From Allolobophora icterica (Eukaryota; Annelida; Clitellata; Crassiclitellata; Lumbricidae), in contig OY744616.1 of assembly GCA_963556255.1 (NCBI GenBank), positions 27,637,990-27,701,989 of the forward strand: DNA of 64,000 nt, read 5' to 3'. Both the position numbers and the translations under genes were made by a program. The notes under the pieces were generated by a model, which saw only the letters and a program-made list of their open reading frames with translations, ran no database searches and was not told the DNA's origin. This document shows positions 45,372-56,282 of this stretch, one piece after another (the stretch's first letter is position 1; every line of letters begins with the position of its first letter).

Positions 45372-46298
45372 GACACTGTAAGGCATAACTACCTCGTAGA
45401 GCAGTTAGCCTCCATGTTAATTCCTGATTTTGTTTACAATTGGGTGCTTTCTTTGCTTTTTAATCGAGTGCACTGTACTAAATTTTGTGGTATCATTTCC
45501 CCATACAAATGTATAAATGCTAGCACTGTACAGGGGTCAGGGCTTGGACCAATCCACTTTTTGGCCGCCATTTCTGGACTTAAATTGCTTCATGCAGGGA
45601 ACCGATTATTCAAATACGCAGATGATTGCTATTTGATAATTCCTGCCTCAAACATAACGACCACTGACTCTGAACTTGCCCACATAGCTGAATGGGCCAG
45701 AAATTGCAACTTGCGCTTAAATCATAGTAAGTCTTGTGAAATCATAATAAGGCGTCCTCGAACCAAAATTCTAGATACCCCTCCGCCCATTGCTGGGATC
45801 GTACGTGTAAATGAAATAAAAATTTTGGGAGTCACTCTTTCTGAAAAAATTGGGTTCTCCTCGCACATTAACAACATCTGTTGTAAAGCTAAACAATCCT
45901 TTTTTGCTCTGCGAGTCCTGGTTTCGCATGGATTAACTGGAAGCCGCCTTCATGATGTTGTACGTTCCACCACAGTGGCACGAATGTTGTACTCATCTCC
46001 AGTCTGGTGGGGATTTTCCAATGGTCTTGAGAGAGAACGTCTCTCTGCCTTGATACGTAAGCTTAAGCGACAAGGGTATCTGCCAACTGATACTCCTACA
46101 TTTGACCTGTTGTGTTCTAAGGCGGACGATGCTCTCTTTGCAGCAATCCTTCAGAACCCAGGGCATGTCCTCCATGATTTGCTCCCTCCGATACGATCTA
46201 CCGGATATTATCTTCGACCTCGCCGGCATAATCGCGAGATACCACGATGTGATCCTTTGACGGGGAAGGGTTACATTGCTAGATTACTGCATAAATGA
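45372..46298 (+). CDS. LINE reverse transcriptase, C-terminal two thirds
   Basis: Open throughout: [11 protein letters not shown], the catalytic KYADDCYLI (about 45613-45639), the [16 protein letters not shown] block, [22 protein letters not shown], a [13 protein letters not shown]...[13 protein letters not shown] thumb region and a C-terminal tail ending [11 protein letters not shown]. This is the pattern of non-LTR RTs common in corals, molluscs and echinoderms. The N-terminal fingers and endonuclease are missing, so it is not autonomous, but the absence of stops suggests a fairly young insertion. Confidence 0.88.
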   Translation, partial: DTVRHNYLVEQLASMLIPDFVYNWVLSLLFNRVHCTKFCGIISPYKCINASTVQGSGLGPIHFLAAISGLKLLHAGNRLFKYADDCYLIIPASNITTTDSELAHIAEWARNCNLRLNHSKSCEIIIRRPRTKILDTPPPIAGIVRVNEIKILGVTLSEKIGFSSHINNICCKAKQSFFALRVLVSHGLTGSRLHDVVRSTTVARMLYSSPVWWGFSNGLERERLSALIRKLKRQGYLPTDTPTFDLLCSKADDALFAAILQNPGHVLHDLLPPIRSTGYYLRPRRHNREIPRCDPLTGKGYIARLLHK

Positions 46299-46451
46299 TA
46301 AGAAAACACTTGCTTTTTTAATTACTTATTTTATCATTTTTATTTCGATTTATTATTACTTCAATGTTTTACAATCAATGCTTCTAGCTTCTGTCCCATT
46401 GTGCGTTTGCTAATGGTGTAATAAAGAATATACTTACTTACTTACTTACTT
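45372..46451 (+). mobile_element. 5'-truncated LINE with (TTAC)n tail and 18-bp target duplication
   Basis: Target duplication ATCCATCCATTACCAATT at 45354-45371 and 46452-46469. It starts mid-RT ([12 protein letters not shown]), stops at 46296-46298, has about 130 bp of 3' UTR, AATAAAGAATA, and a CTTA tail. Different family from the LINE at 3614. Confidence 0.92.
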
Positions 46452-46478
46452 ATCCATCCATTACCAATTTACCATCCA

Positions 46479-46827
46479 CAGGGCCGGATTAACCACGGTG
46501 CTGATTGTGCTGCAGCACAGGGCCCCCAAATTGTAAAAGTAAAAAAAATAAAGAATAAAGGATTACGGAAAGAAACAGTGCAAATTGCAATGCATTATGC
46601 ATAGCAATCATAGCTATGACTAAATATTGTTCTTTGACAGACTATGTTCTTTCCATGTCAGTGCGTGAGTCGTGATCTCATGACAATCGTCCTATCTACT
46701 TCTTATGTGCTGTAAAGTATAACAAGTTATGTGTCGGGTTATTGTATGTCTGCCTTGCTTCTTAAAATTGTAAGGGGCCCCGTCATTCGATCAGCACAGT
46801 GCCCCAAAAAATGTAGATCCCTGCCTG
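46479..46827. mobile_element. probable hAT-type MITE inserted in the (ATCC)n repeat
   Basis: Left end CAGGGCCGGATTAAC, right end complement CAGGCAGGGATCTAC. The flanking 8-mers ACCATCCA (46471-46478) and CCCATCCA (46828-46835) match 7 of 8. GGGCCCCC motifs lie near both ends. Confidence 0.7.
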
Positions 46828-46984
46828 CCCATCCATCCATTTATGATTTATCCATCCATTCATCACCAATTTATCCATCCATCCATTCATCCATTAGCCT
46901 ATCAATTTATCCATCCATCCATCTATCCATCTATCCATTCATCCATCCGTCAACCCACCCATTCATCTATCCATCCATCCAACC

Positions 46985-47400
46985 AAAGAACTGTGATATA
47001 TTTGTTGCATCCAAGTTGGGTGCAATGATCGATGGCTGCTCGAGTTTCAGCCAACAAGGTCCAGCAGAAAATGATGTCCTGCCGATAAGCACCAAAGGCA
47101 TGGGGTCGGTGAACTTTGCAGATTGATGGGGGCAGCCAACAATTTGGAAGTGTTAAGACCAGACTGCTTTGATAGCCTTGCTGAACAGCCAAGTACACAG
47201 GGATGATGAATGCAGAGCGAACAGACAGTGTGGAAACGCCATTGACACCTGCAAAGCTAGTGTGACCAGAAAATGCCCCAATGTGCAAATACATGTCAAT
47301 AAGAACAAGCACCGCATTGTCTGGCTGAAGAACACAGTAACAGTGGCTTATTCTCAGACAACCTCTACATGTTTTAAATAACACCTAAGCCTAACATTAG
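46985..47400. other. unrecognised segment, open on the minus strand
   Basis: The minus strand is open for about 140 codons (46950-47384), with varied composition and no simple repeat. I cannot match it to a family. There are no obvious splice sites and no Ig motif, so it is not assigned to the host gene. It may be a decayed transposon frame. Confidence 0.3.
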
Positions 47401-47887
47401 AAAGTAGGTTAAATAATATCAGATGAAACAAGTAAGGTAAAATAAAGTAAGGTAACAATAAGGAAAGATAAAAATAAGGCCAGGTCAAGTAACATGACGT
47501 AAGGTAATTGGCTTATCTATTCGATGCTTCTCAGAATTAAAAATGAAGAATAAGAAACAATAAGTATAAGAATGAATATAAGAATAAGAATGAATATTAT
47601 TTACAACACTCAGATTAAGAATAAATATTTTTATTCTCCAAAGCATGGCCCTGTATTTAAATGGATCATAAGTGAACAGGTCAACAATGAAAAGCCTTAT
47701 CCTGTAAGTTACACGGTGCCAACAAGCTGCCAATTTTACAAAACGCACATGGATTTTAAAGTAACACAGAGGGAAGATAAAGAAAGACGATCAGCCTCTA
47801 AAGCCAGCCAAGGGTGTGAAGTGTAAGAAGCTTCATTTTTCTTAGTCTTGGCATATGAGGGAACGTGGCGAACCCTCTCTTGTTGTC

Positions 47888-48060
47888 AGTTGGTCTGAGT
47901 GCTTGCCTTGTAATGCTGATAATATCGGTTCAAGCCTCCCTGACACTATCATCTATCTATCTAAAACATTTATATAGCGCCCCTTCAAGGAGCAAGGGAG
48001 CAAGCACTTCGCTCACAATTGCTTAGCACCATCATTAGATAGTGGTGCTAAATAAATACA
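47888..48060 (+). repeat. SINE A fragment with a nested GCGCTATATAAAT module
   Basis: tRNA-like GCTTGCCTTGTAATGCTG..CGGTTCAAGCC is followed by ATCTATCTATC and the inverted module ACATTTATATAGCGCCCC, then SINE A body motifs CTTCGCTCACAATTGCTTAGCACC. A small mosaic of two repeats. Confidence 0.55.
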
Positions 48061-48330
48061 TATAATAATAATAATAATAATAACAACAACAACAACAACA
48101 ACAACAATGGTAATAATAATGATGATAATAAGAATAATAATGATAACAATAATAATAATGGTAATAATAATAGTAATAATAATAATAGTAATAATAATAA
48201 CTGACAGTGTACAGTCAGTGTACTCATTATAGCCCAGTTGGCTAGAGGCACAGATGGAGTCAAAATCTCCAATAATTTCTGCCTTGTCAGAAACACCCTG
48301 ATCCAGTCAATTTGCAGTCAGCCAGTATTT
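48061..48330 (-). repeat. (AAT)n/(AAC)n microsatellite with SINE B remnant
   Basis: AAT/AAC runs 48063-48200, then GTACAGTCAGTGTACTCATTATAGCCCAGTTGGCTAG, the SINE B body signature, minus orientation. Confidence 0.65.
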
Positions 48331-48350
48331 CACCGAAACTATTTGAAAAC

Positions 48351-48620
48351 CTATAGAACCACAGCAATATCAAATGTCCAAGTGTAGCCTGTAGAACCAC
48401 AGCAATATCAAATGTCCAAGTGTAGCCTGTAGAACCACAGCAATATCAAATGTCCAAGTGTAGCCTGTAGAACCACAGCAATATCAAATGTCCAAGTGTA
48501 GCCTGTAGAACCACAGCAATATCAAATGTCCAAGTGTAGCCTGTAGAACCACAGCAATATCAAATGTCCAAGTGTAGCCTGTAGAACCACAGCAATATCA
48601 AATGTTCAAGTGTATCCTGT
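48351..48620. repeat. 38-bp minisatellite, seven copies
   Basis: Unit ACAGCAATATCAAATGTCCA + AGTGTAGCCTGTAGAACC, starting at 48361, 48399, 48437, 48475, 48513, 48551 and 48589. Copies are essentially identical except the last. There is no spacer sequence between units, so this is a tandem repeat and not an interspaced array. Confidence 0.95.
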
Positions 48621-48904
48621 AACTAAAACTATGGAATGATTTAGGTGTAATAACAGATGTGCCAGCACTGCCAAGAAAGGAAGCCAATGCACATCGACCA
48701 CCAAGAACAGCAGGCATTCGAATAAGCAAAAACCATACAGTAAGCACCCAAGAATGCAGTCAGGTATAACCATGACTGACTACAGTGAATAATTATTATT
48801 GTTGTTAGTAAATAGTTATCATCAATACCATTAATATTAATAAGATGTTTATATTATACTACTTTATGAATTCATCTCAAGAGCAGGTAGCTGGAGAAAC
48901 ATGA

Positions 48905-48927
48905 CTATATTACTATTATTATTATTA

Positions 48928-48993
<66 letters not shown>

Positions 48994-49077
48994 GGAACAT
49001 TTATATAGCGCCCATTCAAGGCTGTCTACTCAGGAGCACTCCCAGTCCAGCCACAGCTAAAAAGAGCAGTCTTTAAG

Positions 49078-49135
<58 letters not shown>
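48905..49135 (-). repeat. (ATT)n, GCGCTATATAAAT module and (TA)n
   Basis: ATT repeat 48912-48992, module in minus orientation (ACATTTATATAGCGCCCATTCAAGG..CTACTCAGGAGC, 49003-49050), then (TA)n 49079-49131. The module's further body (GAAGACCGTTCCAAGAGG) continues to about 49300. Confidence 0.8.
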
Positions 49136-49137
<2 letters not shown>

Positions 49138-49629
49138 GTATCAAGGCACTTAATCAAGCACATTTAAGTACCTAACTAAGCACTGCACACATGACCTTAT
49201 CTAGCTGATCTAAGGAAGTATATTTAAAGGCAGGCTTAAAATATTTGCTGAAAAGAGTCAAATGCAACAGTACATATTTGCAGTGGAAGACCGTTCCAAG
49301 AGGACTATCTTCAACCGTTTGCGAAATGAGATACGAGAAAGAGAAAGGTCCCACGAAGCTGTGTGCTAAGACACTCTAAAACTTTAGAAGCAGTTACCAC
49401 CGTTACTTTACTCACAAACACTGCAGCAATTTAATTGTAACATACACAGCATTTACAAGAACTGAAAACACGACGAAACTGGAACGCTTTAATCCCCGTG
49501 GGGGATGTTCCGATAGCGGTATCGATTTACTATTGCAAGAAATCATTAAGCCTGGCGGCCGATTACTCAACAGCTCATTGATGTACGGCCTAAACAGACA
49601 CCAATCAATAGTACCTCGCACATCCTTAC

Positions 49630-49720
49630 TGCCCCAACCGGCCGTTTCCACCGCCACAGCAACGCATAAAATCCACAGCAGGAAACTCTCCACAGATGTA
49701 AAATACCGGTTTTCCTCCAT
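49630..49720 (-). CDS. IGSF9: IGSF9/turtle-like gene, first coding exon (signal peptide)
   Basis: The exon runs from an ATG at 49718-49720 (G at -3 and G at +4, a good Kozak context) to a strong donor, CA/GTAAGG, with its G at 49629. It encodes 30 residues plus one base (phase 1): an acidic start (MEEN), a hydrophobic core FLLWILCVAVAV, then ETAGWG. That is a typical signal peptide with probable cleavage after AVA or ETA, as expected for a secreted or type I membrane Ig protein. The TTG-initiated extension upstream is not needed. The exon is 5.3 kb upstream of the Ig2 exon on the same strand, and phase 1 matches every other exon of the gene. Joined directly to Ig2 it stays in frame (A+CG gives Thr). 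Assignment to this gene is inference from strand, phase and position. It could be the first exon of another short gene. Confidence 0.6.
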
Positions 49721-50130
49721 AACTCCGTCGCCGGCGTAACCTTCCAATCATGTCACCAAAGACTACAAAACCGATGACAGCAGCAGCAGCAGTAGCGGCA
49801 GCAGCACTGACAGAAGTAGGAGAGGCAGTAGCAGCAACGAACAACGCATCGATGGACCTATACTACGATGGACGACGCATTCAGCATCTACGGCAGCAGC
49901 GGCGGGACCGATGCCACGCATCTCTTCGCGAGACCTCCTCGGTGCCGGTGCCGCTGGTCATCCGTTGGTCTCGTGGGCCCCGTTAGCACGGAATCTTCAA
50001 AGCCGGGCCTTTGCGGTCTTCGACACATGCAACCAGCCGCGTCTCCAAAGCGCCCTCGAAGCGGAGCGTCGTGTAGCGGACGTAATTCACTAAAGACCGC
50101 GTTGACCGACCGGCCGACCACTGGACGGAC
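49721..50130 (-). promoter_or_regulatory. GC/CpG-rich 5' flank of the IGSF9-like gene (5' UTR and/or promoter)
   Basis: This stretch immediately upstream of the signal-peptide ATG is clearly richer in G+C and CpG than the AT-rich surroundings, with a CTG/CAG-like run near 49780-49830 (read as polyalanine in open frames on either strand) and several CGG/CCG clusters. No TATA box is obvious. That fits a CpG-type promoter and 5' leader on the minus strand. The open frames crossing it on both strands are composition artefacts. No transcription start can be placed from sequence alone. Confidence 0.4.
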
Positions 50131-50984
50131 GAACTGAGGGTATTATGCGTCGTGCAACTCCTCCCGTCTCACTCAAACAGAAGCCGATGGATGTGCAAAT
50201 ATGTGAACGGCGGGGACATTTTAGTACCATCAGTGCCCAGAGTTAGCAGGATTATTTGATTTACCGGGTCTATTTGGCAGCCCACCGATTTATCATAATC
50301 CTTTAAGCGAGACAGCGCTCATAAAAGACCGTTGGACCCTTTCGCCCAGACGCTTGCCGACAAACGTAATCTCGGCCGAACAGGACATTACAATGGGCCA
50401 ACGAAGACTCCGGATTAATCAGTTCCTTGTAGGAACTTAGTATCCGGCCTGCCCAGGACGCTGCTCCCCGCGACGGTAGCCTATGCATGCCGCCAGTGGC
50501 GTAACAGCCATATAACGAGGGTGGACAAAGTCCAGGGGCCCCCGAGGTCTCAGGGGCCCCAAGCTTTTTTACTGCGCACCCTGTGTCACAGTCTGCTTTA
50601 GGGCCATATTCTTTCATTTTCCCCAAGCACAATTTTTTTTAATATGGTTAATTGTTCCATCTTGCCTACGGTCTTAAAAAGTGCCACAGCAAGACCCATG
50701 TAGGTCTGAGCCTCTCTGCAGCCTGGAGTAGGTTAGCCTGTATATATATGACGGATGCTTCATGATATAGGGGTATACACCATAGACGCATGTACGTGTG
50801 GTGTCTATCTATAGGTCACCGGGTCGCAGAGGTCGGGGTATCTGACCCTGATCGTAGTAGAATCAAGTTTCTATGAGTCAGATTCCCCCTTTCAGTCGTA
50901 ACCACTGCATACACTACGCGCTGACTACGGCATACGCATATCTCTCAGCTCCAATCCTAAGAAATGCCTGAAATAATATATGCC

Positions 50985-51119
50985 TAATTGTTCGTCTGTC
51001 TGTTGCTCTCTCACTCCCTCTCTCACTCACTCGCTCGCTTTCTGTCACTGTCTCTCTCGTATCTCGCTCTGTCTCTGTCTGTCTGTCTGTCTGTCTGTCT
51101 GTGTCTCTCTCTCTCTCAC

Positions 51120-51190
<71 letters not shown>

Positions 51191-51210
51191 CTCTCTCTCA
51201 ATGTCTGTCT
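50985..51210. repeat. (TCTG)n/(CT)n simple repeat
   Basis: Expanded inside the hAT element. The SLSL and RERE frames are artefacts. Confidence 0.95.
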
Positions 51211-51515
51211 CAATGTCTCTCTACAAGTCTTGTGGGCTATACACTCTACACACGACTGCAGTCTTAATTTTTCATGCTCCTCAGCCTTATGTGAAAGTAT
51301 AGTCGTTATTGTTCACTTACTTTTAAACAAAAAACGATTTCTAATTAAATTTTCAATCAACGGCTACAAGTGGCAGAGAATATGACTCAACTGACGGTAA
51401 GGAATTAACTTTTAAATTTAGAATAGCAGTTGCTGTTGCTTTCCTTTTTGAAGTAGTATGATTATATAAGTAATCTGCTTCACTTCGTGAAATATTACTA
51501 ATGCCTTTTACTTAA

Positions 51516-51722
51516 TAATAATCTTCTTTATTAGTTCAAACTGACATACGCAGGTAGATTATAGTGAAACATGATAGTATACAATCAAGATCTTAATTAA
51601 ACACTCGTTTTGGCAAGGCCGCAACCATGCAAGGCTTCGCCCTATAGAGGGTGTTACGGGTATCGAACCGAAATCTAATGCTCTTCTGGCCATGAGTGTT
51701 ACCATTACTCTATACCCTCCCC
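51516..51722 (-). mobile_element. SINE family C copy nested in the hAT element
   Basis: About 85% similar by eye to the 35416 copy: TCTTCTTTATTAGTTCAAACTGAC, ACATGATAGTATACAATCAAGATC, TATCGAACC (B-box complement) and GGCCATGAGTGTTACCATTAC. Confidence 0.85.
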
Positions 51723-51889
51723 TTAAACGTTACGCTGTGAGTCTGTTAAAATAAGAAAGTAGTATTCCGTGATTGTCTAAAATTCTATGCCTCCGGAGAT
51801 CGACCTATATCAGCCCAAGTATGTATGGGATATCTGAAGACACCAAGATCACAATTCTAAGTGAACAAGAACCTGAGATATTGAAAAAT

Positions 51890-52270
51890 CTGTTTTTGCA
51901 GTCGGTCATTTTAGAAAATGGCTGTCATTAAGGCCAGGGGCCACATAGATCTGCGATGGCCCTATAGCCAGTGGCAGAGAGCTCCTTCTCCAAATTGAAA
52001 CTTATGCAGATGTACGCCTATCTTATAGCTTCACTATCTAACAGGACAGGCTTGATGGTCTTGCTCTTGTTGCGATAGAAAACGAATGCGCAAAACATTT
52101 GAATATTGATGAATTGATAGACACATTTGCTAATAGTAAAGCTAGAATAGCCAAATTCATTAGCCTAAGCAATTTTCTGAAGAAGCGCTTCGCACTGACG
52201 ACGGTGACTGGGAGAGTGACAAACAGCACACAAGCAGTAGCCAGTTCTGGGATAGATGACGTGATGTGAG
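51890..52270 (+). pseudogene. hAT transposase C-terminal domain, frameshifted
   Basis: PVAERSFSKLKLMQMYAYL-ASLS in one frame, then DRLDGLALVAIENECAKHLN and IDELIDTFANSKARIAKF in another. Together these are the hAT dimerisation domain found in TTF/ZMYM-type hAT proteins. One frameshift lies near 52045. The DNA-binding and catalytic parts are gone. Confidence 0.82.
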
Positions 52271-52528
52271 AGCTCAATATGAGAACTACAACAGACATTA
52301 CATTACTGTGTACGTAGGCAATACATTTTTGGTGTATTCTTGTTTTGTCTTGAACCATTAATGTGACTTGAACTATAGACCATTAATCAGAACGTTTAAT
52401 ACTCTTTTTTTAACTTAACTGCAGTTTAAAATAGCTATCTCATTATTTTCACTTTTTAATTGGTAAGGGCCCCCAAGCTTCGAATGTCCAAGGGCCCCCG
52501 GCTAGGTTGTTACGCCACTGCATGCCGC

Positions 52529-53015
52529 CAACGATTTTGCTGCCGCTCATATTCCCTCGTGCTATGCAACCGATTACTCCGGATTTACTTCATAAGAAAT
52601 CCGAAGTTTCTGTACATTGGCTGCGCGGCTAAAACGCACAATACACCAAGGACTCGTGACTGAAAAACGTGAGATGTCGCCATATAGGACTAGGCGCTGA
52701 TTGGATACGGGACCACCGCATAATATTCTCCGTCTGCACCTTAATCGTTGCTGATGAGTCGGTCAGCTTTCATCAGCCTCTCTTCGTGCCGAGTAGTTTT
52801 GAGGGAGAGACAGTGACCCCATATTTTCAATCTTTCACAAGTCAAAGCAGTTGAGAACTGTTAAACTCTTGCCACATGAAGCTTTATTTGTTGGCATAAA
52901 TTTCACAGTAGATAATAAAAAAACAATAGAGCACAGAGCAAAAGCAGCATCTTGTTTCTACCTACAGACAAACAGGAGCCGTCTCCCACAGCTGAACTGA
53001 ATTTTAAGAGTTTTG
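52529..53015. other. no recognisable feature
   Basis: Unique-looking DNA beyond the hAT insertion. Confidence 0.35.
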
Positions 53016-53017
53016 AG

Positions 53018-53220
53018 TGTGGCATGGTAACCCATTGGTTTGAGCGCTTCGCCTGTGACGTGGAGAGTATGGGTTCGAGTCTCCAATCAGGCGATCACTG
53101 TGCAAGGACCTTGAGCAAGTCCTTCACTCACAATTGGTCAGTACTGTCGATGCTCTGCTATATGGTTGTCTGAACTTTGGAAGGAGGGCAATATCAAACA
53201 CAATGGTATTGTACTGTATG
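53018..53220 (+). mobile_element. SINE family A copy
   Basis: Head with GGTAACCCATTGGTTTGAGCGC and B-box GGGTTCGAGTC. The body is ACTGTGCAAGGACCTTGAGC, AAGTCCTTCACTCACAATTGG, GATGCTCTGCTATATGG and AATATCAAACACAATGG. Confidence 0.82.
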
Positions 53221-53284
53221 GCATGTTAGAGCTTCAGATAAACATATTCAAATTACGTTAAGTAAAAACATTTAATCAATCGAT

Positions 53285-53480
53285 CAATCAATCAACTAGA
53301 GTACTAGACATTTATATAGCGTGCTCTTCAATGTAACTATTCAGAGGCGCTCTCATCCCAGCCTCATTGAAAGAGAACAGCCTTAAGAGCAGAGAAGAAA
53401 GAGGTGGACGAGTCCCGAGAGGAAGTCCGTTCCAGAGAGTGGGACCAGCAAAGTTTAAGGAACTAAACAATACAATAGAG
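53285..53480 (-). repeat. GCGCTATATAAAT module with longer body
   Basis: GACATTTATATAGCGTGCTC..TTCAGAGGCGCTCTC, then TTAAGAGCAG..GTCCGTTCCAGAGAGTGGGACC. The second part recurs near 49290 (GACCGTTCCAAGAGG), which shows the module is the 3' end of a longer element. AATC tail at 53274-53296. Confidence 0.7.
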
Positions 53481-53509
53481 CAATGTATTTCAAGTGCGCC
53501 CCTTCCAAC

Positions 53510-53700
53510 ATATCCATGGGCATTAGATAGGACCCATATGGGTTCAATATGAGTTCCATATGAGAATTTGGGTCCCATACGAGTGTTATACGAGTTCCAC
53601 ATGAGAATATGGGTCCATATGGATCCTATATTGGTTCTATACAAGTCCCATATGAGAATTTGGGTCCCATATGGCTCCATACATGTGGCATGCTGGCAGG
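53510..53700. repeat. CATATGGG-rich tandem/inverted repeat
   Basis: Three imperfect units built from GAGTTCCATATGAGAATTTGG and GTCCCATA, each containing CATATG or CCATATGG palindromes. Related scraps lie at 9975-10040 and 57540-57600. Confidence 0.7.
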
Positions 53701-54505
53701 GCTATGAGGAAATATATACTATATGTCACAAGAAAATGTATGGCTGTTAACCTAGCAGGAGTTAAAATTAATTGGGACAGTTCAAGATATCTGTTCTACT
53801 ACCACCCCTAATGAACTGTGCTATCAAGTGAACACATCGACCGTACACCGATGGTGGTAGGGTGGTAGGATGATAATGAAGGAGACGATGTCTACCCTCC
53901 CTTATGTGCTGAGGCTCAGGAAATGAAGTTGCTAACACGGTGCAATTTATGGGTCCAAACAGGTGGGGGATAAGCCTTTCCGACAGTTGAGAACAGATGT
54001 TGACATTGTCTAGGTCAACTCAGCCTTCCACTCCCTATGAGGCAGCAGTAAAATGATCGGGCGCCTAACAGGCTGCCAAGACTTGTGTTCAATAAGATCT
54101 TGATAATTGTACCATCATGTTCAATGTTACAATGTAACTTACTGCGATTTGTCAGGGAGCTTGTCAATAAACATGAGTATATAATATGTTATATCGTCTG
54201 AACAGTGCATCAAAGCAGAATGTCTTCAAAACATACAGAGCACTTCTCTGGCATAATTTTCATAGCAGACAATAAATAACGACGTCAGGATTATAAGAGA
54301 GGATTAAAAAAACACAATTACAGCACCATGCAGCAACGGCTTGTTTCTAGTTGTTTCATGCCAACAAACATACTCCCCAAGCACTCCCCATGCGCCTTCC
54401 ATGTTTCACCAACTCTTATCTCCAGCTCTTCATGTTTCCCCAATGACATACACATAGCAAGATACATAGCAAGATACATTCCAAATCCGCGCTGATTGCA
54501 CTCGA

Positions 54506-54507
<2 letters not shown>

Positions 54508-54587
<80 letters not shown>

Positions 54588-54631
54588 TTACTAGTACTAG
54601 TACTAATTAATAATAACTAGTACTAATTCCG

Positions 54632-54682
<51 letters not shown>
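54508..54682. repeat. (AAT)n microsatellite
   Basis: Two long AAT runs separated by an ACTAGTACTA-type palindromic patch. It sits on the tail side of the SINE C-like dimer that follows. Confidence 0.95.
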
Positions 54683-54683
<1 letters not shown>

Positions 54684-55120
54684 AAACTCACAAGTACACA
54701 GTAAGATTACATGCTATGGTAGTAACAGATGATAGCAAGTTTAACAGGAGTCGAATTTAACTGTATGGCAGCCATACAAGGCGCCCATCTGTCACTTTAC
54801 CGTCGCCACCTAGGGAATGGAAGGATGAGTCTACCCTGTGGGGCTAGCGGGTATCAATCACGCGTCCTTCTGATCTTCGTGCCAGCATGCTACCATTCAA
54901 ACTCACAAGTACGCAGTAACATAACATGCTATGGTAGTAACAGACGATAACGACTTTAACAGGAGTCGAATTTAACTGTATGGCAGCCATACAAGGCGCC
55001 CATCTCTCTTACCGTTCACTTTACCGTCGCCACCTAGGGAATGGAAGGATTAGTCTACCCTGTGGGGCTAGCGGGTATCAATCACGCGTCCTTCTGATCT
55101 TCATGCCTGCATGTTATCCG
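54684..55120 (-). repeat. 215-bp tandem dimer related to SINE family C
   Basis: Two copies start AAACTCACAAGTAC at 54684 and 54899. Both contain GAGTCGAATTTAACTGTATGG, GCCATACAAGGCGCCCATCT and GCTAGCGGGTATCAATCACG and differ by a short insertion. Layout and tail resemble SINE C, but the body is diverged. Confidence 0.8.
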
Positions 55121-55926
55121 CCCCATACTTGAAAGGCTTAATTACATTTGACACGCTTCATGATTCAAGAGTTTTAAGTACTCAGGACAGTCACAGCAGG
55201 CATCCTAGTTGAATGATTTGCTCATCTTCATGGACAGCGATGCCGGGGTGCAGATGGGGGCAAGACCCCACCTTTAGCAGTGGGTGGGACACAGTACACA
55301 GTTGCCCCCAACTTTTCAAGAAACACCAAAGAAGGTCAACAAATTTTTCACCTCTTTTTTACGAGATCAGTTCAAAAGTGTCCCGTGTCCCCCCCCCACC
55401 TGTCAAAGAAGATCGCCGCCAGCGCTCGTCTTGTAATCGTAATCTTGAAAATTTATGAAGCACTACTTGAAAGCCAAAGACACGGCATCAGCTTCTTCAC
55501 AAGTGAGTGCTGTGTCAAGTCAGAGTGGTTGTCAGATTAGATCAGATTGTCCGTGTTCTTTCCTTTGTTCTATGTTCGTTTACTTATCCTCTCCATTGTC
55601 TCAAATGCATCTCAAGTTCTTCGTGACATATGAAACGAAAAGATACAACACACATTCTCTCCCTAGATGGACCTGCATCGTCGTATATGGAAGTACTGCC
55701 GCCACCTAGCGAATAAAAAGACACGCTTCACCCCTACACAACTCGACGCCTTCGCTGAGCCGGTGTGATGACAAATCAGGACCGGGCAAAACAGTTCCAG
55801 TGTTTGATTCACGTGACCCGGACGCAGAAATGTCACTAAATGGAATCGTTATGTAGATATCGTTTGATGACATTTCGTTCGTCAAAACTATATTAATCCC
55901 CACAATGCTATTACACGGACAGTAGA

Positions 55927-56273
55927 CAATGCCAGATTTAGACTTGGTGGGGGGGGGGGCTAAACTATAAAAAAGCTGAGGCCCATTGTTAAGATATTAC
56001 ACCAGAAGGTCTAAAAAAACTTGAAAAGATATATAATTTTACTTATTTAACAGCAAGGCAATTCAAGTTAAAAATTCAAAGTATTTTCAAATGAACGCAT
56101 TTACTCAAGCGAGATGGAAATTGCTACACAAGCCATTTAAAAAGGTTTTACATAAAATAGTAGGCTACACATAAAAAAGCTCCACTCCTCCACAAAATTC
56201 AGATTTTTAGGCCCCTGCAGATTGTGAGGCCGTAAGCTGTAGCCTTGTTAGCTGACGACTGAATCCGGCACTG
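55927..56273. mobile_element. probable hAT-type MITE
   Basis: Left end CAATGCCAGATTTAGAC; complement of right end CAGTGCCGGATTCAGTC. Purine/GGG-rich start and GGCCCC near the right end. No matching target duplication was seen. Confidence 0.5.
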
Positions 56274-56282
56274 CATTGGGGA

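Larger units (their letters stand above)
50494..52520. mobile_element. 2-kb hAT transposon with perfect 8-bp target duplication
   Basis: Termini CAGTGGCGTAAC and GTTACGCCACTG; duplication CATGCCGC at 50486-50493 and 52521-52528. GGGGCCCCC motifs lie just inside both ends. It contains a decayed transposase C-terminus (51890-52270), a (CT)n microsatellite (51000-51200) and a SINE C copy (51516-51722) inserted later. It ends about 770 bp upstream of the IGSF9-like ATG. Confidence 0.93.

Noticed and set aside
48351..48620. Regular 38-bp direct repeats resembling a CRISPR array
   Set aside because: No spacers between units and an animal genomic context; it is a minisatellite.
49721..50121. Alanine- and arginine-rich frames upstream of the signal exon as a protein
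   Set aside because: Several frames on both strands are open together because of GC-rich triplet composition; none has a domain.
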